Notes under the pieces: model-generated
Told to the model about the DNA's origin: nothing
What the model saw: only the letters and a program-made list of their open reading frames with translations
Database searches by the model: none
Part shown: positions 1 to 7,800 of the stretch, piece by piece
Position numbering within the stretch: position 1 is the first letter of the stretch
Layout of the letters: each line of letters begins with the position of its first letter
Made by a program: the position numbers and the translations under genes
Assembly: GCF_025583945.1 (NCBI RefSeq)
Contig: NZ_JAOEGU010000018.1
Location: forward strand, 1 to 64,000
Source of the DNA: Methylobacter psychrophilus
GTDB lineage: Bacteria; Pseudomonadota; Gammaproteobacteria; Methylococcales; Methylomonadaceae
DNA length: 64,000 bases
Direction of reading: 5' to 3'

Positions 1-123
1 CCTTAAAAGTTAAGGCGCGCACGGCACGCCCTACTTAATTAATTAATGACTCTGTATCAGTTCCGGCTTAACTTAATGGCAGTGCCTTGGAGTTTTAGCC
101 ATTAATACTCAGGCTAATATTTA

Positions 124-900
124 TTACACCGTTTTTGTTGATTTTTTTAAACCGGGTATTGCCAACAAAGCCGAGGCAAATAACCAAGCAGCAGAAGGCA
201 GCGGTACCGGTGAAGCTTGCAGTGTTCCAGCTACACCAGCACTTGCATATAGCGCTTCAAACTCACCGGGGGCAAGGGTAAAGTTGAATGCTTGTGAGTT
301 TAGCAAAAAGGCCGTACTTAACGACTGGTTTGTTCCGGCGTAATCAGCACCAAAAAAAGTCGGATCAGCGGTCATGTCGAAAGCAGCGTTGTAATGTTCC
401 GCCGAATAATTGACAACAACATCGGTCAATGCCTCATCGCCAGTGGCACTGGCAGAAAGCGCATAAGACAGGGTAAGGCCAACGTTATAACTATCGGTCG
501 CTGACAAGTTACTAAAAGCAGTATCAAAATAAGCCAAATAATTGGTAAAAACAAAACCGTTATTGCTGGCTGACCCGTCCAATTGGAATGTCCGTGTATA
601 ACTACTGCCGACGGCAGCGGTTATGGCAGTGGGCTCTGCATCAAAAGCTGATGCAGTCACTGAACCAGTCCCGGTAATGTCTTGAAAATAGCCGCCGGGT
701 GCCAATACAAAAGAGCCTGCTATATCAAGTCCCGAAAAATCGCCGGCATTGGTCAAGTTGCTCAAGCTGTCAATGGTATAAGTCACTGTTGCATAACTGC
801 TAAAGTTTGCCGCCGCTTGCGCGTTTTGGATGGTCAAGGAGGCTAAAGTAGCCAGTGCCAAAGTAGGTAGTAAGTATTTTTTTGTCATTATAAAATTCAT
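124..900 (-). CDS. PEP-CTERM (VPLPx-type) exported protein
   Basis: This is a 258-residue exported protein of unknown function. Residues 1-30 are a signal peptide ending near AQA, and an in-frame Met at residue 5 (MTKKYLL) is an equally good start. The body is Ser/Thr/Ala-rich and low in cysteine, as is usual for surface beta-sandwich proteins. The last ~27 residues form a sorting tail: VPLPSAAWLF, a hydrophobic stretch and a basic end (KKSTKTV), the signature read by exosortase systems. It is the last gene of a likely three-gene minus-strand unit behind a PEP-CTERM protein and a di-heme peroxidase, so it probably shares their sigma-54 promoter and riboswitch. Sorting-signal class is confident; function is unknown. 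Confidence 0.8.
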   Translation of the reverse strand: MNFIMTKKYLLPTLALATLASLTIQNAQAAANFSSYATVTYTIDSLSNLTNAGDFSGLDIAGSFVLAPGGYFQDITGTGSVTASAFDAEPTAITAAVGSSYTRTFQLDGSASNNGFVFTNYLAYFDTAFSNLSATDSYNVGLTLSYALSASATGDEALTDVVVNYSAEHYNAAFDMTADPTFFGADYAGTNQSLSTAFLLNSQAFNFTLAPGEFEALYASAGVAGTLQASPVPLPSAAWLFASALLAIPGLKKSTKTV

Positions 901-933
901 TTAAAGTCCATGATTAACGGTTTGTTGTTACTG

Positions 934-978
934 GCCAAATGCGGGTGCATTTGGCAACCCGATTAAATCAGGTTGCCA
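934..978 (-). other. two overlapping intercistronic hairpins
   Basis: Between the peroxidase gene and the following PEP-CTERM gene, two stems compete for the same bases. GCCAAATGC (934-942) pairs with GCATTTGGC (947-955). TGGCAACC (952-959) pairs with GGTTGCCA (971-978). The shared 952-955 segment makes them mutually exclusive. Neither is followed by a U-run, so mRNA processing or attenuation is more likely than simple termination. Confidence 0.5.
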
Positions 979-993
979 GAAAGGCTGAATAAC

Positions 994-3279
994 TTAATGT
1001 GCTATTAGTTGATCAAACGGTAATAGCGGGTCGGCTTTACCGTTGGCACCCACGGCAGGAATCACCAGTACTTCATCTTTCGCCAGAACAGGGCTTAAGG
1101 GGTTGCCGGCATTAACAGAGACAGCATTACCTTCATGGCCGTAAGGCAAAATAATCTCTGGATGATCAAACGGCGCTTTTTCGTAACGTACCCGGTCATC
1201 GGTAAAGGTTTTCAAAAAAGCGATAACGTCTGCACGGTTTTTTGCACGTTGGGTTTCAGAAACATCTGAATTACCTGCACTGCCTAACGTGAGGCCATTG
1301 ACGATGGCGTGTTTATCGATGTTGTCAACATTGCCATGGCGTGAATAAAACTCTATAACCTCATCCAGGGTAGCCATACTGCCATTGTGCATATAAGGCC
1401 CGGTCAATTCGACATTACGCAAGCTGGGTATTTTAAAGGCCGCCTTGTTTGCTATCGCCATTTTCTGCGTGTTTACGTTAGCTATAGCAGCTGCTGTAGT
1501 TGGCATATAAGCTGAGTCAGGATCAAAGCAAAATTGGCTGCTACTGTTGGCTATCAAACCATCTACATCAGTAAAACGCCAGTCATCGGCATCCGGTACG
1601 TTGGTTGCAAAAGGCACTTCAGGGATAAAGTTACAGGTACGTACGCTAGTGACACCGGGATCAAGGATCTTTTTGGCAGGATTGCCTTGCAGGTAATCCA
1701 GATATTGCGCACTAAAAGACAGTGGCTGGCCAAAGTCATCAACACCACCAACACCGGGGTCAGAATCAGGATCGGCAACGCCGGTATTGGCGAAGCCAAA
1801 GTCCATTAGCTTGGGGCCACCTTCCGTTTCATCACGAACAATGACATTGGTAAACCGGCTTATTCCTACTGCCTGAGCGCCAAATTGTGGACCTAATGCT
1901 TGAGGACCATATGCTCTGGGATAGGCCGCAGGACCAAAGGTTTTTCCGGTGGTAGGGGTTACCAACAGGGCATTGGTAGCAACTGATGCAATGGTGATGG
2001 TTGGGCCGCCATGGCATAGATTACAATGGTTGCTGATAAACAAGTCATGCCCGTTTTTTAGCGAAACAATCTTTTCAGGACTATAACCCAGGCCCAGCCA
2101 AGTTGGCACATAGGTGGCAGGAACACGTTGTGTTAAATCAATAGGCGCTTGATCAGAAATCAGGGTTGCCTGATACATCTGCAAAGCAATACCAAAAAAT
2201 AGCGAAAAATTGGCTTCGGTTTGGTTATACGGCATTTGCCCGGGCGCGGGTGCACCAAAGGGGCCAAGCGCATTATAGGACCAATATTTCTTGTTAAACG
2301 CCTTGGTAATCATGGTCTTATAGGTAGTATTTAAACCTGTTTTTAGGTCGTTTGCGGTACTTAATGTTAAATTTAAGGGGGCGAAAACGCTGTCTTCACC
2401 ATGCACTTTCTGGTTTTGTAAAGGTTTGCGCAGGAGTAACTTTCTGCCTATTGCCGCCAGATTACGACCACGGCAACTCATTTCGGTGGCATTGAGTGGT
2501 GGACCCATCGCCAGTGAGGCAAGTGATGAGTTTTCCAGATGTAAGCGCTGCTTAACAACTGAGCGAGCGCCGCTGGTTACCCAGATACCTGCAGTGGGAT
2601 CGCGATCACCCCAAGTACTACTGCCGTTAAAAATGTTATTGGCGCGACCATCCCAAAAATTACGGTAATTAAATATGTCATTAATAACTGTCGGCGTGTT
2701 TCTGGGTTCTACGCGTCGAGTGCCCGTGTTGCCAATATGAAAAACAGGATCGGCGCTCCGGTCGCAATTATCATTTGTGCCGTTAAACGGATTGGCTCCC
2801 TTAAAGGTGCCACTGAAAGTACCCGCCGAGGACACCACGTCATCGGTAATATAAGTTGGCACGCTGTTACTTTTATTCAGCGGATTGGGATATCGGTAGA
2901 GCGGAAAATCGGCAAGTTTTACGGTATAGTTAGGGCCGCCGCCAGTACCTGAAGGCAGCATGTCAAATGTTTGTCCGCTGGCATTGCTGCTTTTCTCACC
3001 GGGATTAATCTGATTTTTATCTCTCGCATCAGCGCCTGCATGATAATGGCATGAGCCACAGGCCTGACCGTCACTGCCCACATTCATGTCCCAAAACAAA
3101 GCCTTGCCTAAAGCAATAGCCATGTTTTTATCAACCACGATAGGACTGGTACCATCCAAAAGGCCGGGAACAGGAGGCAACGGTACATTTTGCAAGGGGT
3201 AAGGTATCGGACCATGCGCATAAACAGCTTGCGTTATTAGCAACCCGAAGCCCAGCATAATTTGAGGGAGAAATTTCAT
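994..3279 (-). CDS. large di-heme cytochrome c peroxidase / MauG-like protein
   Basis: This 761-residue exported di-heme protein has a signal peptide ending near VYA (residue 21). Two haem-attachment motifs are present: CGSCH (C74-H78) and CNLCH (C419-H423). The region RNTPTVIN...FWDGRA (193-212) and the late GPYMHNGSM segment (around 635) match the core and distal-ligand regions of bacterial di-heme cytochrome c peroxidases and MauG relatives. At 761 residues it is about twice the classical family length, with long insertions between the haem domains. It acts in the periplasm or at the cell surface, either reducing peroxide or oxidising a partner protein. It lies between two PEP-CTERM genes on the same strand. 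That arrangement recalls methanotroph pairs in which a MauG-like enzyme modifies a surface copper protein (CorA/CorB, MopE/SACCP); the parallel is an inference. Confidence 0.85.
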   Translation of the reverse strand: MKFLPQIMLGFGLLITQAVYAHGPIPYPLQNVPLPPVPGLLDGTSPIVVDKNMAIALGKALFWDMNVGSDGQACGSCHYHAGADARDKNQINPGEKSSNASGQTFDMLPSGTGGGPNYTVKLADFPLYRYPNPLNKSNSVPTYITDDVVSSAGTFSGTFKGANPFNGTNDNCDRSADPVFHIGNTGTRRVEPRNTPTVINDIFNYRNFWDGRANNIFNGSSTWGDRDPTAGIWVTSGARSVVKQRLHLENSSLASLAMGPPLNATEMSCRGRNLAAIGRKLLLRKPLQNQKVHGEDSVFAPLNLTLSTANDLKTGLNTTYKTMITKAFNKKYWSYNALGPFGAPAPGQMPYNQTEANFSLFFGIALQMYQATLISDQAPIDLTQRVPATYVPTWLGLGYSPEKIVSLKNGHDLFISNHCNLCHGGPTITIASVATNALLVTPTTGKTFGPAAYPRAYGPQALGPQFGAQAVGISRFTNVIVRDETEGGPKLMDFGFANTGVADPDSDPGVGGVDDFGQPLSFSAQYLDYLQGNPAKKILDPGVTSVRTCNFIPEVPFATNVPDADDWRFTDVDGLIANSSSQFCFDPDSAYMPTTAAAIANVNTQKMAIANKAAFKIPSLRNVELTGPYMHNGSMATLDEVIEFYSRHGNVDNIDKHAIVNGLTLGSAGNSDVSETQRAKNRADVIAFLKTFTDDRVRYEKAPFDHPEIILPYGHEGNAVSVNAGNPLSPVLAKDEVLVIPAVGANGKADPLLPFDQLIAH

Positions 3280-3346
3280 TATTTATCTCGTTAAATCGGT
3301 AAGATCAGTAACTACAGCCGATAACGCCGGGTATAGTTATTTTTTG

Positions 3347-3373
3347 CCAAGCCGGATAAGTCATCCGGCTTGG
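3347..3373 (-). other. intercistronic stem-loop
   Basis: A perfect 11-bp stem (CCAAGCCGGAT / ATCCGGCTTGG) with a 5-base loop lies between the first PEP-CTERM gene and the peroxidase gene. On the coding (minus) strand it is followed by an A-rich rather than U-rich tract. It therefore looks like a processing or stabilising hairpin that would let the upstream surface protein be made in excess of the peroxidase. Confidence 0.5.
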
Positions 3374-3390
3374 TGTTGTTAAGTCAGGTT

Positions 3391-4314
3391 TTAGGTCGTG
3401 CTTTTTTTACGACCACGTAAACCAATCAAGCCGGCCATGGCACTACCAAACAACCAAACCGCGCCGGGTACCGGTACGGCACTGATGCTTAATTTATAAC
3501 CGTCTTGAGTTGCACCCCATGAGCCATTTCTATAGCCGCCAAGGGCGATGGTATAAATTTGACCTGCTTCGGCATTAAAACTGATGGTATTCAGGTTGCT
3601 TGGCGTAGTGCCGCCAATGCTGTAGGCAACCATATCGGCAACAGAGAAAGACGTATTACCCTTTGGTAGGGAAGATGATGTAGGTGCGCTTAGTTGAGTG
3701 TTGTTGCCCAGGTTCCATGAACCATGATGGTTATAATCGACAGTGCTGGTGTCCATACCTTTAAAGATGGTGAATCCAAAATTGGTGCCACTTTGGTTAA
3801 TGCCCTGGGCATTGACGGTAACCGTGCCACCGACATCCGATTTAAACAGGCCAAAGTCCACATCATGTCGCCAGCCTTGTGCACCGCTCAATCCCTGGTC
3901 GCTCCATGCGCCTTTGGCGGTATCGATGTCAGCGCCAACACCATAACGGGTCAGGGAATCCTGGCTGGAAATTTCTGCCGTACCGTTTGCAGTCATGTGT
4001 ACTCCCCAATGCAGAACACCGCCACCGTTGTAGCCAAACGGTGTGGTGTTGGTGCCACCGGTGCCTGCCCAAGCCGCAACCGAGTTCGTTGAACCTAATG
4101 GTGCGCCGTTAAATCCCCAGACCCAGCCATCGGTTCCTGCGCCACCATTGCAGGGCGCACAAGCTGTGGTATTGCTACTGAAATCATTGCCTTCATAAGT
4201 CGACAAATTGTACATGGTTGTCGACGATGCCGAGGCATTGCTGATAGCGCCTACAGACATTACGGTACCGGTGATTGCCATGGCAACGGCTTTAGCGATT
4301 TTGGTTGGTTTCAT
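3391..4314 (-). CDS. PEP-CTERM protein, GWRHD family (copy 1)
   Basis: This 307-residue exported protein has a signal peptide (residues 1-30, SNASA) and a C-terminal VPVPGAVWLFGSAMAGLIGLR sorting tail followed by GRKKS. It belongs to a paralogous family with four clear or likely copies in the window. Shared landmarks in order are STTMYN after the signal, TDGWVW, a central GWRHDVDFGLFKSD block, FTIFKGMDTS and HHGSWN. The conserved Trp and His residues could make a metal or radical site, but nothing here proves that. It is first in an apparent operon with a di-heme peroxidase and a second PEP-CTERM protein, and carries its own GEMM-I-type aptamer and sigma-54 promoter upstream. Nearest paralogue is the product of 17243-18229. 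Confidence 0.85.
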   Translation of the reverse strand: MKPTKIAKAVAMAITGTVMSVGAISNASASSTTMYNLSTYEGNDFSSNTTACAPCNGGAGTDGWVWGFNGAPLGSTNSVAAWAGTGGTNTTPFGYNGGGVLHWGVHMTANGTAEISSQDSLTRYGVGADIDTAKGAWSDQGLSGAQGWRHDVDFGLFKSDVGGTVTVNAQGINQSGTNFGFTIFKGMDTSTVDYNHHGSWNLGNNTQLSAPTSSSLPKGNTSFSVADMVAYSIGGTTPSNLNTISFNAEAGQIYTIALGGYRNGSWGATQDGYKLSISAVPVPGAVWLFGSAMAGLIGLRGRKKSTT

Positions 4315-4402
4315 TGTGTTAATCCTGAATGGTTAAGTTAAATAAATAACACTGTTCAAAGTAATAAGGCTGGAGATTAGTCCATCAGTCTTATTACAAG
4401 AA

Positions 4403-4467
4403 GCAACCAGGCAGTCTTTAATCACAAGATCCTTGGCTTTCCGAACCTGCCTCACGACAGGAGTGGC
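4403..4467 (-). promoter_or_regulatory. GEMM-I (c-di-GMP-I-like) riboswitch aptamer, copy 1
   Basis: Read on the minus strand the segment starts GCCACTCCTGTCGTGAGGCA, a stem capped by a GTGA tetraloop. It continues with TTCGGAAAGCCAAGGATCTT and ends GACTGCCTGGTTGC. These are the conserved landmarks of GEMM-I RNAs (GNRA-capped P1b, the GGAAAGC block, and the closing GCC-GGG-GC strand). This is one of the two more diverged copies: AAGG replaces ACGG, and CTGCCTGG replaces CAGCCGGG. It abuts a hairpin with arms 4361-4368 and 4390-4397, the probable expression platform of the 3391-4314 gene. Ligand choice (c-di-GMP or cGAMP) cannot be settled by eye. Confidence 0.65.
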
Positions 4468-4557
4468 TATTAAATTACTGATCATTTCTGTTGAAAAATT
4501 AATTTCAATAAGTGCATAACAAAGTAAACAAATTTGCCTGCTCTTACCTAAGCTATT

Positions 4558-4573
4558 AGCAATAATTGAGCCA
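4558..4573 (-). promoter_or_regulatory. sigma-54 (-24/-12) promoter
   Basis: The minus-strand sequence TGGCTCAATTATTGCT has GG and GC separated by exactly 10 bases, the RpoN pattern. It lies 91 bp upstream of the aptamer of the PEP-CTERM/peroxidase operon. Six more matches in the region have the same spacing and similar bases. Confidence 0.65.
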
Positions 4574-4883
4574 TTTTTAAATATCCCCTTTTTTATTCAG
4601 GGTAAATGTGCTTGTCATCATTTTAAAGTTGTGGGTTTAGGAATTTAACAAGTCTCAATAATTGGTATTTACTTATTGTTTTATAAGGATTTATTGGTAA
4701 AAAATTAATTTTCGTCCTATGCAAATAAGTAAAGAAAAAAGCCATTCTATGGTTGGTATTCCAGAAACAATATCGGTAATAATTTGCGGGATAGTCTGGT
4801 GATTTAAAGCTGAATATTAAAAAACTAGGTTATTTGACACAATTAATCAGGTTAAATAACACGATTTAGTTTTAAAGAGCTTG

Positions 4884-5030
4884 GTCTACGAAAAGCACGA
4901 AAAAAATTGCCGGGTTAGTTTGAAAAGCCTTATTCGACGTGTGGCCCTTTGGAAATTCTGACTGATATTGTCGCGATGAACTCCAACCTGATTTCAGGTA
5001 TTAAATATTTTTTTCGTGCTTTTCGTGGAC
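4884..5030. repeat. inverted CACGAAA-type repeat pair (~147 bp)
   Basis: The arms 4884-4907 and 5007-5030 are inverted copies of a 24-base A-rich sequence (GTCyACGAAAAGCACG followed by A's) with one mismatch. About 100 bp of non-coding DNA lies between them. A related pair sits at 7489-7523 and 8351-8376. I see no convincing target-site duplication. This is probably a dispersed palindromic (REP/MITE-like) element. Confidence 0.6.
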
Positions 5031-5119
5031 AACAGCTTTTGCCTTGCATGGCTAATATTTACCAGTAATTTGCTGTAAATAGTGTGTACACTGACATTTT
5101 TGTATTTTTAAATGCCCCC

Positions 5120-6019
5120 ATGCCCTTAACACTCTACCGTTTTCCCTTTCGTGCGATGGGTTCGCCCTGTGAAATTCAACTGTATGCTGACGATAAGCAA
5201 TCCGCGCAGTGCGTCGCAGATAAAGCCATGGCTGATGTGTGGTGTATAGAAGCACGGTATTCCAGATATCGGGAGGATAGCGTGTTGTCTGCGATAAACC
5301 GTGTCGCGGCCAAAGGTGGGGTAGTGCCGATAGATGAAGAAACGGCGGCTTTGCTTCATTATGCGGATACCTGCTACCGGCAAAGTAACGGTTTGTTTGA
5401 TATTACTTCCGGCGTATTGCGCGGCGCTTGGGATTTTAAAGCGCAAGTTTTACCCGAAAAATCTGCCATCAAACAACTGCTGCGTGGTGTAGGCTGGAAT
5501 AAAGTCCAGTTAAGCACGACACACATTGCTTTTAGCTGTGCCGGGATGCAGCTGGATTTTGGTGGTATTGGCAAAGAATACGCGGTTGACAGAGCGGCAG
5601 TTATTTGCCGGGAGCAAGGCATTCAACATGGCTTGGTTGATTTAGGCGGCGATATTAAAATCATTGGCCCACATCCCGACGGCAAGCCGTGGTCTGTCGG
5701 TCTAAGGCATCCACGCAAGCTCGGTGCTTTGTTGGCAAACGTCAATGTTTATGACGGCGCGGTGGCCAGTAGTGGTGATTATGAGCGCTGTATGGTCGTT
5801 AATGGTAAGCGCTATGGCCATGTAATCAATCCTAAAACCGGCTGGCCGGTTAATGGATTGGTTGGCGTAACCGTATTAGCCGGGCAGTGTGTGATTGCCG
5901 GTAGTGCTTGTACGATTGCCATGCTCATGGAAAAACGCGGTAAACAATGGCTTCATGATTTGGGCTTGCCACATATTTGGATGGATAACCAGGGCAAAGT
6001 TGGCGGACAATTGGAGTAG
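5120..6019 (+). CDS. apbE: FAD:protein FMN transferase (ApbE family)
   Basis: ApbE enzymes attach FMN from FAD covalently to Thr/Ser of exported redox proteins. Family landmarks are visible: DFGGIGKEYAVD, VDLGGDIKI, GAVASSGDYE, GHVINPKTGWPV and a late AGSACTIAML block. The product is ~299 residues from the ATG used here; an in-frame GTG at 5084 would add 12 residues. Neither start has a clear ribosome-binding site, and neither gives a signal peptide or lipobox, whereas many ApbE proteins are periplasmic lipoproteins. It lies near DUF3570, DUF4266 and thioredoxin genes with which ApbE often clusters. The natural substrate candidate is the DxxSGAT motif of the DUF3570 protein (inference). Confidence 0.9.
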   Translation: MPLTLYRFPFRAMGSPCEIQLYADDKQSAQCVADKAMADVWCIEARYSRYREDSVLSAINRVAAKGGVVPIDEETAALLHYADTCYRQSNGLFDITSGVLRGAWDFKAQVLPEKSAIKQLLRGVGWNKVQLSTTHIAFSCAGMQLDFGGIGKEYAVDRAAVICREQGIQHGLVDLGGDIKIIGPHPDGKPWSVGLRHPRKLGALLANVNVYDGAVASSGDYERCMVVNGKRYGHVINPKTGWPVNGLVGVTVLAGQCVIAGSACTIAMLMEKRGKQWLHDLGLPHIWMDNQGKVGGQLE

Positions 6020-6132
6020 TTTGGCGATAAGCACTGCCCATGTAGAGTGGAACGATTTTACAGATAACATCTCTTCAAGGGATGGTATCTGATCCGGCTT
6101 GGTTGATAGTTATTATAATTTCAAAAAAACGA

Positions 6133-6172
6133 GTTATATAACCTGTTTTTTTATAAAAGCAGGTTATATAAC
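6133..6172. repeat. inverted repeat of GTTATATAACCTG
   Basis: Two perfect 13-base inverted arms (GTTATATAACCTG and CAGGTTATATAAC) are separated by 14 A/T-rich bases. Each arm contains the self-complementary GTTATATAAC. The element lies downstream of apbE and before its terminator. It could be a paired operator or an mRNA hairpin. Confidence 0.6.
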
Positions 6173-6192
6173 CTAGTTTAATAAAGCTATCA

Positions 6193-6223
6193 CCGGGTTT
6201 TATTCAGTCAATCCCGGTTTTTT
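6193..6223 (+). terminator. rho-independent terminator after apbE
   Basis: A CCGGG/CCCGG stem (6193-6197 and 6213-6217) is followed directly by six T's. It is about 170 bp beyond the apbE stop and separates apbE from the PEP-CTERM gene that follows. Confidence 0.6.
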
Positions 6224-6315
6224 ATTACCTGTTGATGAAAAAAATCAATAATTATTTAATAAAAATAAAGGCTTGTAGTTATTGTCATTGTTATTATTTA
6301 TTTGTATACACAAGG

Positions 6316-6331
6316 TGGCTTATATTTTGCT
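6316..6331 (+). promoter_or_regulatory. sigma-54 (-24/-12) promoter
   Basis: TGGCTTATATTTTGCT has the GG-N10-GC spacing of RpoN promoters and points at the 6489-7343 PEP-CTERM gene. Its predicted start point (~6342) coincides with a hairpin, GGAG...CTCC enclosing CTGT-AAG-ACAG (6342-6371), so the mRNA would begin with a stem-loop. There is no GEMM aptamer in this leader. Confidence 0.65.
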
Positions 6332-6488
6332 TAATTTGATTGGAGGGGGCTGTAAGACAGTTTCCCACTCCTGTTCCAAAGGTTAAACCATTAGTGGCTT
6401 TATTTTGGAATTTTTGATCGATGTGCAGGGCTTATTCTTTTTGTAATGTAAAGAGTATCCGGCGATAAGAAAAATGTAAGGAATTTAT

Positions 6489-7343
6489 ATGAATAAAAAA
6501 ATAATTGGCGGCATGTTGTTTGCCGCTGTTGCTGTCAGTGGTACGGCCAATGCGGCTATTACTACCGAGACTATCCTTAACTTCAACAAAGGTGAAGCGG
6601 CTACTCCAAATACTGCAAGTACAACGGGTAACCTGGGCATGACTCAGTCTGCTTATGCCGGTTTTGCTAATGTTGCTCCTCAAGCTGGTGGTTTTACTGC
6701 TGGCACAAATTCCGCTGGCGCTTATTATGAAGATGGCTTGGTGGTGGGTATTGTCGAAGATACCTCAAATGGGATTGCCCATGTTCATCGTGGTGGTGCT
6801 GCTACTAACAGAAGCGTTATGTATCATTCCGACTCCAGTGGACTTTACATCAGGGCTTTGGACAGTACCGCGTTTAGCCTGACATCGCTTAATTTTGATG
6901 CATCGGCCAGTGATGAAAATCCGTATGCCACTGGCACTTACATTAGCGCCAATACCGGAGATTCAGTAACCAGTGTGGCTGGTGCCAATGATTATTGGGA
7001 AATTTTGGGTTATGGCTCTGCTTTAAATCCAACGCTGGATACCGATGCTAATAGTGGTGCCTATATTGCCCGTCAAACGCTGACTAACGGCTTTAACGGT
7101 CTGGTGACACTCGATAGCGCTTTTGATAATATTAGTGCTTTCTGGATTCATTATGCCGGTTATCAACAAACACCAAGTGATGGTATGCAGTTTGCCATGT
7201 CGTTGGATAATGTTCATGTCAACGCTGCTGTTGTTCCTCCTCCTGTTGCTGCGGTACCTGTACCTGCTGCGTTATGGATGTTTCTTAGTGGCATGATGGG
7301 TTTGTTGGCTTTCGGTAAAAAGAAAGCCCGTTTAGTTGCTTAA
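6489..7343 (+). CDS. PEP-CTERM protein homologous to the DUF3570 insert domain
   Basis: This 284-residue exported protein has a signal peptide (residues 1-22, ANA), a globular domain (~28-245) and a VPVPAALWMFLSGMMGLLAF sorting tail with a KKKAR end. The domain carries GIVEDTSN-IAH-HR (88-101), YHSDSSGLYIR (112-122), NDYWEILG (167-174), ALNPTLDT (178-185) and a WIH-GYQQTPSDG-F-M-LDN block (219-241). The same series, in the same order, occurs inside the large DUF3570 protein encoded nearby on the opposite strand. It resembles PEP-CTERM surface proteins of unknown function. It has its own sigma-54 promoter and a strong terminator, so it is monocistronic. Confidence 0.85.
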   Translation: MNKKIIGGMLFAAVAVSGTANAAITTETILNFNKGEAATPNTASTTGNLGMTQSAYAGFANVAPQAGGFTAGTNSAGAYYEDGLVVGIVEDTSNGIAHVHRGGAATNRSVMYHSDSSGLYIRALDSTAFSLTSLNFDASASDENPYATGTYISANTGDSVTSVAGANDYWEILGYGSALNPTLDTDANSGAYIARQTLTNGFNGLVTLDSAFDNISAFWIHYAGYQQTPSDGMQFAMSLDNVHVNAAVVPPPVAAVPVPAALWMFLSGMMGLLAFGKKKARLVA

Positions 7344-7368
7344 TAACGCTGGTTAGTAAAGTTAAATT

Positions 7369-7403
7369 AAGGTGGAAGCTGGCAACCGCTTCCACCTTTT
7401 TTT
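7369..7403 (+). terminator. rho-independent terminator
   Basis: GGTGGAAGC (7371-7379) and GCTTCCACC (7388-7396) form a perfect stem, followed by seven T's. It lies 25 bp after the stop of the 6489-7343 gene. Confidence 0.9.
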
Positions 7404-7488
7404 GTCGCTGATGTAGTGGTGTTCCAGTTTTGTAAAGTCACTGATGATGCTCATCAGAGATTGTCATGTTCATGAAAAAGCCATTAAT

Positions 7489-7523
7489 CCACGAAAAGCA
7501 CGAAAGACACGAAAATATTTAAT
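7489..7523. repeat. CACGAAA-type repeat, left copy
   Basis: A CCACGAAAAGCACGAAAG-type repeat continues into AAAATATTTAATA. The same continuation follows the inverted copy near 5007-5030. An inverted, partly matching copy sits at 8351-8376, so the MITE and tandem-repeat block lies between two opposed copies. Confidence 0.6.
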
Positions 7524-7578
7524 AAAAATGTTGGCTTGATAGTTAATTGACCGGACAGAATGATAGGTTACCGGTGAA

Positions 7579-7780
7579 GTAACTTCTCATTAGTCACAGG
7601 TAAGCTTATTTTTCAATAAGTTAGCGGTATGGAAATTCACTAAAATTCGCTTTTTTTAATACCGGATAATAAGAAATCAATGAGTTACGATGAATCCCTA
7701 TGATGGAAGGCATGATTTTTCAATTTTATCGCCATGTAAGTCATTGATTTATAATCTACCTGCAACTAATGAGAAGTTAC
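7579..7780. mobile_element. 202-bp MITE, probably IS66-derived
   Basis: The terminal inverted repeats are 7579-7602 and 7757-7780. The outer 16 bases are identical (GTAACTTCTCATTAGT) and 22 of 24 match overall. The element is flanked on both sides by the direct repeat CCGGTGAA (7571-7578 and 7781-7788), an 8-bp target-site duplication. Inverted repeats starting GTAA and an 8-bp duplication are typical of the IS66 family. The 154-bp interior holds no plausible gene, so it is non-autonomous. Confidence 0.85.
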
Positions 7781-7800
7781 CCGGTGAACAATCACTGATT

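Noticed and set aside
1-40. GCGCACGGCACGCCCTAC at the window edge, similar to 21276-21292
   Set aside because: Short, imperfect and of the common intergenic type; not enough to define an element.
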